Assembly (NCBI GenBank): GCA_011372835.1
Contig: DSAJ01000091.1
Location: 1 to 8,875 of the forward strand
DNA from: Methanomicrobia archaeon
GTDB lineage: Archaea > Methanobacteriota_B > Thermococci > Methanofastidiosales > NM3
Length of the DNA: 8,875 nt
Direction of reading: 5' to 3'
Below, one piece after another: positions 1 to 5,849 of the stretch. Within the stretch, counting starts at the first letter, position 1, and the number at the start of each line of letters is the position of its first letter. Made by a program: the position numbers and the translations under genes. The notes beneath the pieces are model-generated. The model had not been told where the DNA came from and did no database searches. It saw only the letters and a program-made list of their open reading frames with translations.

Positions 1-2
1 GA

Positions 3-554
3 CTGAAGGGGCGCACCCTGGCCATAGGGGCAATTGCGACGGTCTTTCTCGCCCTATTGCTACCAAGGGAAGTGGCGACGAGCCGGATAGGCGCCATCGG
101 CGCCCTTTTTGTTTGCGGCATCGCTTCATTCGGGCTTGTGCGCATCTTCGAACGCGACAGAAACGCCTTCTATGCTGCACTTGTCGTCTTCCTTGCTCTC
201 GGACTCTCTGTTGGCCTTGCTCGAACGCCCATTTACACTCAGCCTGACATCGAAGCTGCAGACCATCTTGGAGGCATGTCCGCATCACCCGTCATGACGA
301 CGGCAGGCCATCTCGTGGCGTATCACGGTGCGTCCGTGCTCATCGATGAGTATGCCGAGTTCTCCCCTCATTACGACGAACGGAGTGAAGCGCTCTATGG
401 GATCGTGCTACACGGAAGCACCGATTACAGCGTCCCCTCTGAAATAGGGGTGCGCTACATCCACGTCGAGCGTTCAGTCTCGTTTTCGCGGGCGATGAGA
501 TTCTCATGCCTCTACGACGACGGCGCGCGCATCTATCTTCTCCCACCTAGATAG
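3..554 (+). CDS. C-terminal part of a multi-span membrane protein (5'-truncated by the window)
   Basis: The frame is open from the first codon of the window, so the real start lies upstream; 183 residues are visible. Three hydrophobic segments are seen (about residues 4-20, 28-46 and 55-74), followed by a soluble tail of about 105 residues that ends in SCLYDDGARIYLLPPR. Membrane segments followed by an extracytoplasmic tail ending in a 'YDDG-x-x-IY' strand resemble the C-termini of archaeal GT-C-like or DUF2206-type membrane glycosyltransferases, but the catalytic N-terminal part is outside the window, so this is inference. Short basic loops (ERDR) between spans fit a polytopic protein. A TTG codon at 57 could be misread as the start; the open reading frame and hydrophobic segment before it argue against that. 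The gene ends at TAG 552-554, directly before the gltX TATA box. Coding status is well supported; function is not. Confidence 0.75.
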   Translation: MKGRTLAIGAIATVFLALLLPREVATSRIGAIGALFVCGIASFGLVRIFERDRNAFYAALVVFLALGLSVGLARTPIYTQPDIEAADHLGGMSASPVMTTAGHLVAYHGASVLIDEYAEFSPHYDERSEALYGIVLHGSTDYSVPSEIGVRYIHVERSVSFSRAMRFSCLYDDGARIYLLPPR

Positions 555-555
555 C

Positions 556-563
556 TTTTTAAG
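556..563 (+). promoter_or_regulatory. TATA box for gltX (leaderless)
   Basis: TTTTTAAG starts 2 nt after the stop codon of the preceding gene. Its centre is about 27-28 nt before the gltX ATG at 587, the usual archaeal TATA-to-start-site distance, so transcription should begin at or next to the ATG. No Shine-Dalgarno is seen. A nearly identical block (atagcttttt-aag) precedes the methyltransferase gene at 8171-8184. Confidence 0.65.
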
Positions 564-586
564 TGGGCACACGATGAGATTTTCAC

Positions 587-2296
587 ATGTCAGATGATGT
601 CGAGACCCATATACGCGAACTGGCGCTCAAGAATGCCGTCTCGCACGGGGGCAGTGCGGAGAAAAAGGCTGTCATAAGCAAGCTCCTTGGTTCCCGTCCC
701 GACCTTCGTGCACATGCTCGGGAGGTCATATCCGATGTGGAACGCATCGTTGGTGAGGTGAATGGGCTCTCCGAGTCGGTCCAGCGCGACGAGCTCGCTT
801 CCCTCGATCCCTCGTTTTTCGAGGTCGAGAAGAAGGAGAAGCGTTCGCTTCCGCCATTGCCCGATGCGAAGGAAGGCGCTGTCGTCACGCGCCTCCCTCC
901 CGAACCGAACGGATACCCCCACATCGGTCACGGGCTCTCGTTCTTCTTCAATCACTATTATGCGCGACACTATGGTGGCAAGGTCATACTGCGCTTCGAT
1001 GACACGAACCCCCGCGCAGAGAAGGCCGAGTTCTACGAAGCCATACGCTCAGACCTGCGGTGGCTTGGGCTCGACTGGGAGCGTGAGCACAACATGTCGG
1101 ATGACATGAAGGTCTATTACCAGCATGCTGCAAAGCTCGTGGAACAGGGTGATGCGTACGTCTGCGACTGCGATCAAGAACGCGTGTCAGCGCTGCGCTA
1201 CAAGGGCGAGGCCTGTCCATGCAGCCAGAGGAACATCGATGAGAACACATTGATGTGGGCCGCGATGTTCGATAGAGGGGAGGGCGAGGCCGTACTGAGG
1301 TTGCGTGGCGATATCGCCTCGCAGAACACGGCCATGCGCGATCCCACGCTCTTTCGTGTCATCGACCACCCGCACCCCATTCACGGCGACCGCTACTCGG
1401 TCTGGCCCGTCTACGACTTCGCCTGTGCAATCGAGGATTCGACACTTGGCATCACCCACGTGCTTCGCTCAAACGAGTTCGCGCTTCGCATCGAGCTCCA
1501 GGACTTCATCCGTGGGCGCCTCGGCCTGCGCAGCCCCGTCACGCTCCAGTACTCCCGCTTCACCATACGCGGATCGCCTACGTCCAAGCGCCTGATACGC
1601 CCACTGATCGAGGAGGGCGTCGTCTCAGGGTATGACGACCCTCGGCTCGTCACGCTGCGTGCACTGCACAGGCGCGGCATCGTGCCGGAAACGGTGGGCG
1701 AGCTCGCCAAAGAGATCGGGCTCTCGACGTCAGAGCCTGAGATCGACTGGTCGCTTGTCGAGTCGATCAACCGAAAGCTCATAGACCCGGAGGCGAAACG
1801 GTACTTCTTCGTCGAGGACCCGGTGCGTCTCGAACTCGAGGGCCTCGCGCCCGGTGAGGTCACGCTGCCCCTCCATCCGACCGCAGACCTCGGAACGCGC
1901 ACGATACCTGTGGGCACCACCCTTTTCATATCAAAGGGGGATGCCGATGCTCTGGCCCCCGCTGATAGGATCCGCCTCAAGGACCTGTGCAACATCGATA
2001 TCCTGGAAGCGGGCGGCACCGTCACGGCGCGCGTCACCGAAGAGAAGGTCGACCTGCGTTCGATCCAGAAGATCCAGTGGGCCCCCGAAGGGGGGGTCGC
2101 GATCGAGATGACCGTCCCCTCCCCCCTCTATGTCGACAAGGAGCTCCAGCGGGACAGCATCGCTTGCGTCACAGGCATCGCCGAGCCTGCCTTCGGAGCA
2201 TGTGAGGTCGACGACATCGTGCAGTTCGAGCGGGTCGGATTCGTGCGCGTCGATGCAAAGGGGGAACCCGTGCGCGTCATATTCGCACACCGCTGA
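587..2296 (+). CDS. gltX: Glutamyl-tRNA synthetase, archaeal type
   Basis: Charges tRNA with glutamate in the cytoplasm (ATP + Glu + tRNA -> Glu-tRNA). Archaeal enzymes of this class I family are typically non-discriminating and also charge tRNA-Gln, which is later amidated by GatDE. The 569-aa length is normal. A helical N-terminal extension (about 1-90) precedes the Rossmann catalytic core with the HIGH motif as PHIGHG (111-116), then FDDTNP (137-142), YDFACAIED (276-284) and HVLRSNE (291-297). The KMSKS loop is the archaeal/GlnRS-like short form TSKR (332-335), followed by a typical IEEGVVSGYDDPR stretch. The GlnRS-like beta-barrel anticodon-binding domain fills about 390-569. Cysteines 193, 195, 210 and 212 (C-x-C ... 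C-x-C) suggest a bound zinc. The ATG start is supported by a TATA box 27-28 nt upstream, implying a leaderless message. It has its own promoter and is separated from the next gene by 28 nt. Confidence 0.96.
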   Translation: MSDDVETHIRELALKNAVSHGGSAEKKAVISKLLGSRPDLRAHAREVISDVERIVGEVNGLSESVQRDELASLDPSFFEVEKKEKRSLPPLPDAKEGAVVTRLPPEPNGYPHIGHGLSFFFNHYYARHYGGKVILRFDDTNPRAEKAEFYEAIRSDLRWLGLDWEREHNMSDDMKVYYQHAAKLVEQGDAYVCDCDQERVSALRYKGEACPCSQRNIDENTLMWAAMFDRGEGEAVLRLRGDIASQNTAMRDPTLFRVIDHPHPIHGDRYSVWPVYDFACAIEDSTLGITHVLRSNEFALRIELQDFIRGRLGLRSPVTLQYSRFTIRGSPTSKRLIRPLIEEGVVSGYDDPRLVTLRALHRRGIVPETVGELAKEIGLSTSEPEIDWSLVESINRKLIDPEAKRYFFVEDPVRLELEGLAPGEVTLPLHPTADLGTRTIPVGTTLFISKGDADALAPADRIRLKDLCNIDILEAGGTVTARVTEEKVDLRSIQKIQWAPEGGVAIEMTVPSPLYVDKELQRDSIACVTGIAEPAFGACEVDDIVQFERVGFVRVDAKGEPVRVIFAHR

Positions 2297-2302
2297 TAAA
2301 AA
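2296..2302 (+). promoter_or_regulatory. Candidate TATA box for the acetyltransferase gene
   Basis: An A-rich block (ATAAAAA) overlapping the gltX stop codon is centred about 26 nt before ATG 2325, which would make that message leaderless. A second candidate, TTAAA at 2312-2316, is centred 26 nt before the alternative ATG at 2340. The sequence does not decide between them. Confidence 0.35.
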
Positions 2303-2324
2303 CCGAAAGCGTTAAAGTCATCCC

Positions 2325-2873
2325 ATGAGAGGAATTGGTATGGAACAGCCGATGACAACACTCGTGGAACTGGAACAACGACACCTGCCCTTTCTCGATT
2401 CACTGTGGAAGGATCCCAAAGTGACATGCTACACCGGTATCCCGTCCGGCGGTATCGACGTCTACGCCTGGTACGAGCGATACGCACGCACCAGTAACAA
2501 GCACGAGGGGGACACGGGCCACTTCATGATCTACGCAGACGACACACCGATCGGAGAGACCGCATACGGCATGCTTCCCCGCGAGTTCATATTCGGTTCG
2601 TGGTCAAAGGACGTGAAGCGGCCATGCGCCTTGGCCGACATCAAGCTTGCCACCGCTCACTGGGGAAAAGGGTATGCGACCGATGCGTTCATGCAGCTCA
2701 TCGACCACGTCTTCACGAACACACGCGCTGTAGACATCATAGCCCTCCCCCACGAGGCGAACGAACGGGCATTGCGGCTCTATGAGCGATGCGGCCTCGT
2801 CTCGACTGGAGCATCCAATCCGTATGGGATGCTCGTATTCACCATCACGAAAGAGATGTGGAACGATGGTTAA
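2325..2873 (+). CDS. GNAT acetyltransferase, RimJ/RimL-like
   Basis: Predicted to move an acetyl group from acetyl-CoA to an amino group. The RimJ/RimL-like layout suggests a protein N-terminus or small amine, but the substrate is not visible in the sequence. Of 182 residues, 106-122 form motif A with the acetyl-CoA pyrophosphate loop HWGKGYATDAF, and 143-159 form motif B (HEANERALRLYERCGLV), both classical. The N-terminus has the usual beta-strand then helix (TTLVELEQRHLPFLDSLW). The start is uncertain: ATG 2325 is at the right distance from an A-rich TATA-like element, while ATG 2340 has GAGGAA 6 nt upstream and also a TTAAA box at a suitable distance; both give a complete domain. The 3' end overlaps tsr3 by 8 nt, so the two are probably translated together, placing it in a ribosome-related operon. 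Family assignment is firm, substrate unknown. Confidence 0.85.
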   Translation: MRGIGMEQPMTTLVELEQRHLPFLDSLWKDPKVTCYTGIPSGGIDVYAWYERYARTSNKHEGDTGHFMIYADDTPIGETAYGMLPREFIFGSWSKDVKRPCALADIKLATAHWGKGYATDAFMQLIDHVFTNTRAVDIIALPHEANERALRLYERCGLVSTGASNPYGMLVFTITKEMWNDG

Positions 2874-3378
2874 GATCGTCATTTACCATGCGCGTCAGTG
2901 CCATCCCAAGAAGTGCACGGCCCGGCGATTGGGCAAGTTCGGCCTTGCAACGATCGTCGAGCGGGTCGATGCGATCCCTTACGGATCGATCTACCTCAAC
3001 CCGTTCTCGGCAAAGGCGCTCTCGCCCGCTGACAGGGAACATCTCAATCAGGGCATCTCGGCGCTCGACTGCTCGTGGGAGACGGCCTCGTTGCTGTTCA
3101 AGCGCATCTCGCCGCGCGTGGAGGACAGGTGCCTCCCGTACCTTGTCGCCGCCAATCCGACAAACTTCGGGAAGCCCACCAAGCTCTCGACCGCAGAGGC
3201 CGTCGCGGCAGCTCTTTATATCCTCGGAGAGAAGCCAAAAGCTTTAAATATCATGGATAGATTCAAATGGGGTAATACATTTATCGATCTTAATCGTGAG
3301 CTCTTGGAGCGCTATTCCGAAGCACATGATAGCAGCGAGGTCGTAGAGATCCAACGCGAATACATGACGGGGGACTAA
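2866..3378 (+). CDS. tsr3: Tsr3 / DUF367: 16S rRNA aminocarboxypropyltransferase
   Basis: The family transfers the 3-amino-3-carboxypropyl group of S-adenosylmethionine to a hypermodified uridine in the small-subunit rRNA (helix 31; m1acp3-psi in yeast, an acp3-modified base in archaea), a late step in small-subunit maturation. The 170-aa protein carries hallmark segments: a basic N-terminus [20 protein letters not shown] (7-26), [14 protein letters not shown] (43-56), ALDCSWE (66-72), [20 protein letters not shown] (90-109) and [18 protein letters not shown] (133-150). An upstream in-frame ATG at 2782 would add 28 residues inside the preceding gene and has no family support, so ATG 2866 is chosen. 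It overlaps the acetyltransferase stop by 8 nt and is followed 1 nt later by the L40e gene. The last ~45 codons are clearly more AT-rich than the rest. Confidence 0.93.
   Translation: MVKIVIYHARQCHPKKCTARRLGKFGLATIVERVDAIPYGSIYLNPFSAKALSPADREHLNQGISALDCSWETASLLFKRISPRVEDRCLPYLVAANPTNFGKPTKLSTAEAVAAALYILGEKPKALNIMDRFKWGNTFIDLNRELLERYSEAHDSSEVVEIQREYMTGD
3241..3250 (+). promoter_or_regulatory. Possible internal promoter (TATA-like) inside tsr3
   Basis: GCTTTAAATA stands out in otherwise GC-rich coding DNA and looks like an archaeal TATA box. If used, transcription would start near 3271-3273 and could give a separate L40e message with a leader of about 107 nt. It may equally be just the codons for K-A-L-N-I. 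Confidence 0.2.
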
Positions 3379-3379
3379 T

Positions 3380-3523
3380 ATGAGATCACAGATAGCCGAG
3401 TTGAGACTGTTCAAGACGAAAATTTGTATGAAGTGCAATGCGAGAAACGGTTGGAAGGCGAAGAAGTGCAGAAAGTGCAATTCATCCTCATTGCGTTACA
3501 AGGCTAAGGAAAAGAGGGCATAA
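3380..3523 (+). CDS. rpl40e: 50S ribosomal protein L40e (zinc ribbon)
   Basis: This 47-aa structural protein of the large ribosomal subunit reads M-R-S-Q-I-A-E-L then a zinc ribbon: C16-x-x-C19 (ICMKC), a GWKAKK loop and C30-x-x-C33 (CRKC), with a basic tail ending KEKRA. This matches archaeal L40e, the homologue of the ribosomal part of the eukaryotic ubiquitin-L40 fusion; archaea lack the ubiquitin part, as here. The start lies 1 nt after the tsr3 stop and is preceded by a GGGGGA ribosome binding site (3369-3374), so it is the third gene of the GNAT-tsr3 operon. Arginine codon use is unusual for the window: four of six are AGA, whereas gltX uses mostly CGN. About 47 residues is the normal family length. 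Confidence 0.9.
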   Translation: MRSQIAELRLFKTKICMKCNARNGWKAKKCRKCNSSSLRYKAKEKRA

Positions 3524-3540
3524 TCCTCCCTCATTCCCGT

Positions 3541-3560
3541 ATTTTTTCAACCAACATTTT
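3541..3560 (+). terminator. T-rich terminator candidate after L40e
   Basis: A run of six Ts (3542-3547) followed by a further T-run (3557-3561) lies 18 nt or more after the L40e stop. Archaeal RNA polymerase often terminates at such T-tracts without a hairpin. The second T-run probably also belongs to the next TATA box. Confidence 0.4.
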
Positions 3561-3565
3561 TATAC
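3557..3565 (+). promoter_or_regulatory. TATA box and Shine-Dalgarno of the GGGP synthase operon
   Basis: TTTTTATAC is centred about 34 nt before ATG 3595, predicting a start site near 3587 and a leader of about 8 nt. An AGGTG-type ribosome binding site (3585-3589) lies at or just inside that leader, 5 nt from the ATG, so this gene appears to be led, unlike gltX. Confidence 0.5.
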
Positions 3566-3594
3566 TGTTCCCTTAATTCTGAATAGGTGCTTAC

Positions 3595-4329
3595 ATGACA
3601 GGTCGTGTTGAGACGTCGATATTGGACATGCTTGCTCGCGGCAAGCTACACTTCACATTGCTCGATCCTGACGATGTCACTCCCGAACGCGCAAGGAAGA
3701 TAGTCACGAAGGCGGAGGATGCGGGCACGTCAGCGATCATGATCGGCGGCTCCACCAACGCTACCGGACCGAACCTTGATGCGGTCGTGCAGGCGATTAA
3801 GGCCACCACGTCGTTGCCGGTCATACTGTTTCCCGGCGGCGCTTCCGCGATCACGCCGCATGCCGACGCCATCTTCTTCATGTCGATCCTCAACTCACGC
3901 AACCCGTACTTCATCACGAAATCGCAAGCTCTCGGCGCCATCCCCGTCAAACAAGCGGGTATCGAACCGATCCCAATGGCGTATCTTGTCACCGAGCCCG
4001 GGATGACAGTGGGATACATCGGTGAGGCCGACCTCCTCCCGCGCAACAAGCCTGCGATCGCTGCGACGTATGCGCTGGCAGGCCAGTACATGGGCATGCG
4101 CTTCGTCTATCTCGAGGCAGGGTCCGGGGCCGATGCCCCAGCGCCCGCCGAGATGATTGGCGTCGTAAAGCACGTCATCGACGTGCCTCTCATCGTGGGC
4201 GGGGGCATCACGACGCCCGAACAGGCGCGCACCGCCGTGATGGCGGGGGCCGATATCATCGTCACCGGCACGCTGGCAGAGAACGATCCCGACATGCTTG
4301 CGTCAATAATCAATGCCATAGACGTGTAG
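3595..4329 (+). CDS. Geranylgeranylglyceryl phosphate synthase (group II)
   Basis: Catalyses the first ether bond of archaeal membrane lipids: geranylgeranyl diphosphate + sn-glycerol-1-phosphate -> GGGP + PPi, in the cytosol or at the membrane. It is a 244-aa TIM barrel of the PcrB/GGGPS family. Visible motifs are LLDPDD (22-27, Mg/diphosphate side), IGGST (50-54), LFPGG (78-82), FFMSILNSRNPYF (94-106), MAYLVTEPG (128-136), YLEAGSGA (172-179), VGGGI (201-205) and VTGT (223-226) for glycerol phosphate binding. The IGGST, NSRNPYF and YLEAGSGA forms match group II enzymes (Methanothermobacter and Thermoplasma type) rather than the shorter halophile/Archaeoglobus group I. It has its own promoter and Shine-Dalgarno. 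The downstream gene begins 3 nt after its stop, so it heads a three-gene operon. Confidence 0.96.
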   Translation: MTGRVETSILDMLARGKLHFTLLDPDDVTPERARKIVTKAEDAGTSAIMIGGSTNATGPNLDAVVQAIKATTSLPVILFPGGASAITPHADAIFFMSILNSRNPYFITKSQALGAIPVKQAGIEPIPMAYLVTEPGMTVGYIGEADLLPRNKPAIAATYALAGQYMGMRFVYLEAGSGADAPAPAEMIGVVKHVIDVPLIVGGGITTPEQARTAVMAGADIIVTGTLAENDPDMLASIINAIDV

Positions 4330-4332
4330 GCA

Positions 4333-5451
4333 ATGTCTTTGATAAGCGAGGTCAACGGATTCCTTGACAACGTGCGGTATGAATACCCTTCCTCATGCAG
4401 CGGGCTTCCCGACTTCTTCAAATCGCTGCATTCCAACTACGAGCGGCTTCGTTCGTACAAGGATGAGATGGAGTTTTACGGGTTTCGCAACCCGTACTAT
4501 GTCATCAAGGGCGTGCGCGATTCGTGGAAGGACCCGTTCTTCCGCCAGACAGCGACGAAGAAGAAGATCACCTTTGACAGGATACAGTACTCACTCGCCG
4601 CACATCGCATCGCCCTCTCCCACGCGACCGAGGCCATCGAGGTGCGCAATGGCAAACGCCGCATCACCGGCGAGCAAGCGTTCCAAAATGCTTCCGATGG
4701 CGAGACCGGATGCAATCCGGACGGCGTCTATAATCTGTCCGTTCTTCCATACCTTCCGTATCGCGGCGAGTACATGCTCTTGCTCTCGAATCTGCCTAAG
4801 CGCGACCGATATACCTACCGAAAGATTGTTGGCGCGCTGGGGCAGGGCAAGGCAGACCGCCCCCATTCACGCCCCATACGGCCGTCGCGCCCTGCCTCTT
4901 CGCGCACCATACCGACCGTGCCCCTTGGCAGCGAGTTCGAATCGCTTTTGAGCAAGAAGGCGCCTCGCAGCGACGCGGCCGAGCGTTCATCGCGCCATCA
5001 CGACGGCCTCATCATCGACAAGTACGTGAGGAAGTGTGTCGGCATCGGGTATGCACAGCTCTCGTATGGCGAGTTCATCCATGACCTGCTCAACTACTAC
5101 CTGAAGAAGTCCCGGTACGAGCGTGAGCGGTATACTTCGATATTTCCCGGCGTCTCCGTCGATGCGCCGCTGCACCTTTTTGGGAAGTTCTCCCGATCCA
5201 TAGAGAAGAAGGAGGAGCTCGAGGGCAAGCTCGAGGACCTGAAGATACACGAGAAGACGACATTGATCGGTGCGGTCGCCTACTATCTCGTCAGCAACGA
5301 TGAGCAGAGGACGGCGGAAATGTTTAATATGCCGTTTTCCATAGTATCTCGGGCCCTTGAGCGGTTCCGCACGCTTGGCATCGTCGAGGGAAAACAGCTC
5401 ATCAGCAAACGGACAAGGGACTTCCTTGACCATCTAAAGGCAGAACGATGA
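4333..5451 (+). CDS. Uncharacterised 372-aa protein with HTH/cyclin-like C-terminal region
   Basis: I do not recognise a named family. The protein is soluble, with no signal peptide or membrane span. Residues 1-168 form one aromatic-rich region (FYGFRNPYYVIKGVRDSW at about 48-65; GVYNLSVLPYLPYRGEYMLL at 131-150). Residues 170-225 form a disordered-looking linker rich in Arg, Pro and Ser (RPHSRPIRPSRPASSR). Residues 226-372 form a helical region: a charged coiled-coil-like stretch (287-308), then LIGAVAYYLVSNDEQRTAEM (311-330) and FNMPFSIVSRALERFRTLGI (331-350). That last pair reads like a helix followed by a helix-turn-helix, resembling the second half of a TFB cyclin repeat or a winged helix. 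No zinc ribbon is present. A DNA- or RNA-binding role is therefore inferred, not shown. It starts 3 nt after the GGGP synthase stop and overlaps the next gene by 4 nt (ATGA). Confidence 0.85.
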   Translation: MSLISEVNGFLDNVRYEYPSSCSGLPDFFKSLHSNYERLRSYKDEMEFYGFRNPYYVIKGVRDSWKDPFFRQTATKKKITFDRIQYSLAAHRIALSHATEAIEVRNGKRRITGEQAFQNASDGETGCNPDGVYNLSVLPYLPYRGEYMLLLSNLPKRDRYTYRKIVGALGQGKADRPHSRPIRPSRPASSRTIPTVPLGSEFESLLSKKAPRSDAAERSSRHHDGLIIDKYVRKCVGIGYAQLSYGEFIHDLLNYYLKKSRYERERYTSIFPGVSVDAPLHLFGKFSRSIEKKEELEGKLEDLKIHEKTTLIGAVAYYLVSNDEQRTAEMFNMPFSIVSRALERFRTLGIVEGKQLISKRTRDFLDHLKAER

Positions 5452-5849
5452 AGGTCTTCAAGGCGAAACGGAAGGAGGATATGATAGCCCATATACGTGA
5501 AGGATTCACCGACACGGAGGTCTACATAACCTTGCGCCCCTGCATTGACATCGTCGTTGAGCTGCTCGAGAACGGTCCGAACCTCTCTATGATATACTGT
5601 CCCCCTTCGCTGTACAAGCTTACCTCCGAGAGAGTGCGTCACGCTCTTGAGAAGGTCGGCATAAGCCTCGAGCCGATGGGTGGCGGTGCCGGCCGTCCGC
5701 GTGTCTATTCTGAAAACGACGTGGTCGAGATAAGGAAACTGCTCAAGCTTGGCCACTCCATCACACGCATATCCAAGGAGCTAGGTATACCGCGCCGCAC
5801 AATATATTACCTCCTCCATGACGAGGACCTCGGCCCGCGTCAACCGTAG
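5448..5849 (+). CDS. DUF1699-like protein with C-terminal helix-turn-helix
   Basis: A 133-aa protein in two parts. Residues 1-77 resemble the DUF1699 family of methanogen-related archaea: EVYITLRPCIDIVVELLENG (24-43), then PNLSMIYCPPSLYKL (44-58), where DUF1699 members typically have a 'LAFRPSN..V..L...CP.L..I..P.SY' pattern. After a Gly-rich hinge (MGGGAGRPR, 77-85), residues 88-124 form a classic resolvase/Hin-type HTH: ENDVVEIRKLLKLGHSITRI then SKELGIPRRTIYYLL. The GRPR just before the HTH is the kind of basic minor-groove arm seen in Hin-like proteins. A small DNA-binding regulator is the likely role; no recombinase catalytic domain is present. Translation is coupled to the upstream gene through an ATGA overlap, making it the third gene of the GGGP synthase operon. 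Its end overlaps the convergent minus-strand gene by 10 nt. The HTH call is strong, the DUF1699 call moderate. Confidence 0.85.
   Translation: MKVFKAKRKEDMIAHIREGFTDTEVYITLRPCIDIVVELLENGPNLSMIYCPPSLYKLTSERVRHALEKVGISLEPMGGGAGRPRVYSENDVVEIRKLLKLGHSITRISKELGIPRRTIYYLLHDEDLGPRQP

Noticed and set aside
1411..2037. 208-codon open frame on the minus strand
   Set aside because: It lies fully inside gltX, has a Ser/Arg-rich shadow composition and no promoter.
2782..2865. N-terminal extension of Tsr3 from an upstream ATG
   Set aside because: It would lie entirely inside the acetyltransferase gene, and Tsr3 family members begin near [16 protein letters not shown].
5700..5820. Resolvase/invertase mobile element suggested by the Hin-like HTH
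   Set aside because: No serine recombinase catalytic domain, no flanking repeats, and the gene is embedded in a housekeeping operon.
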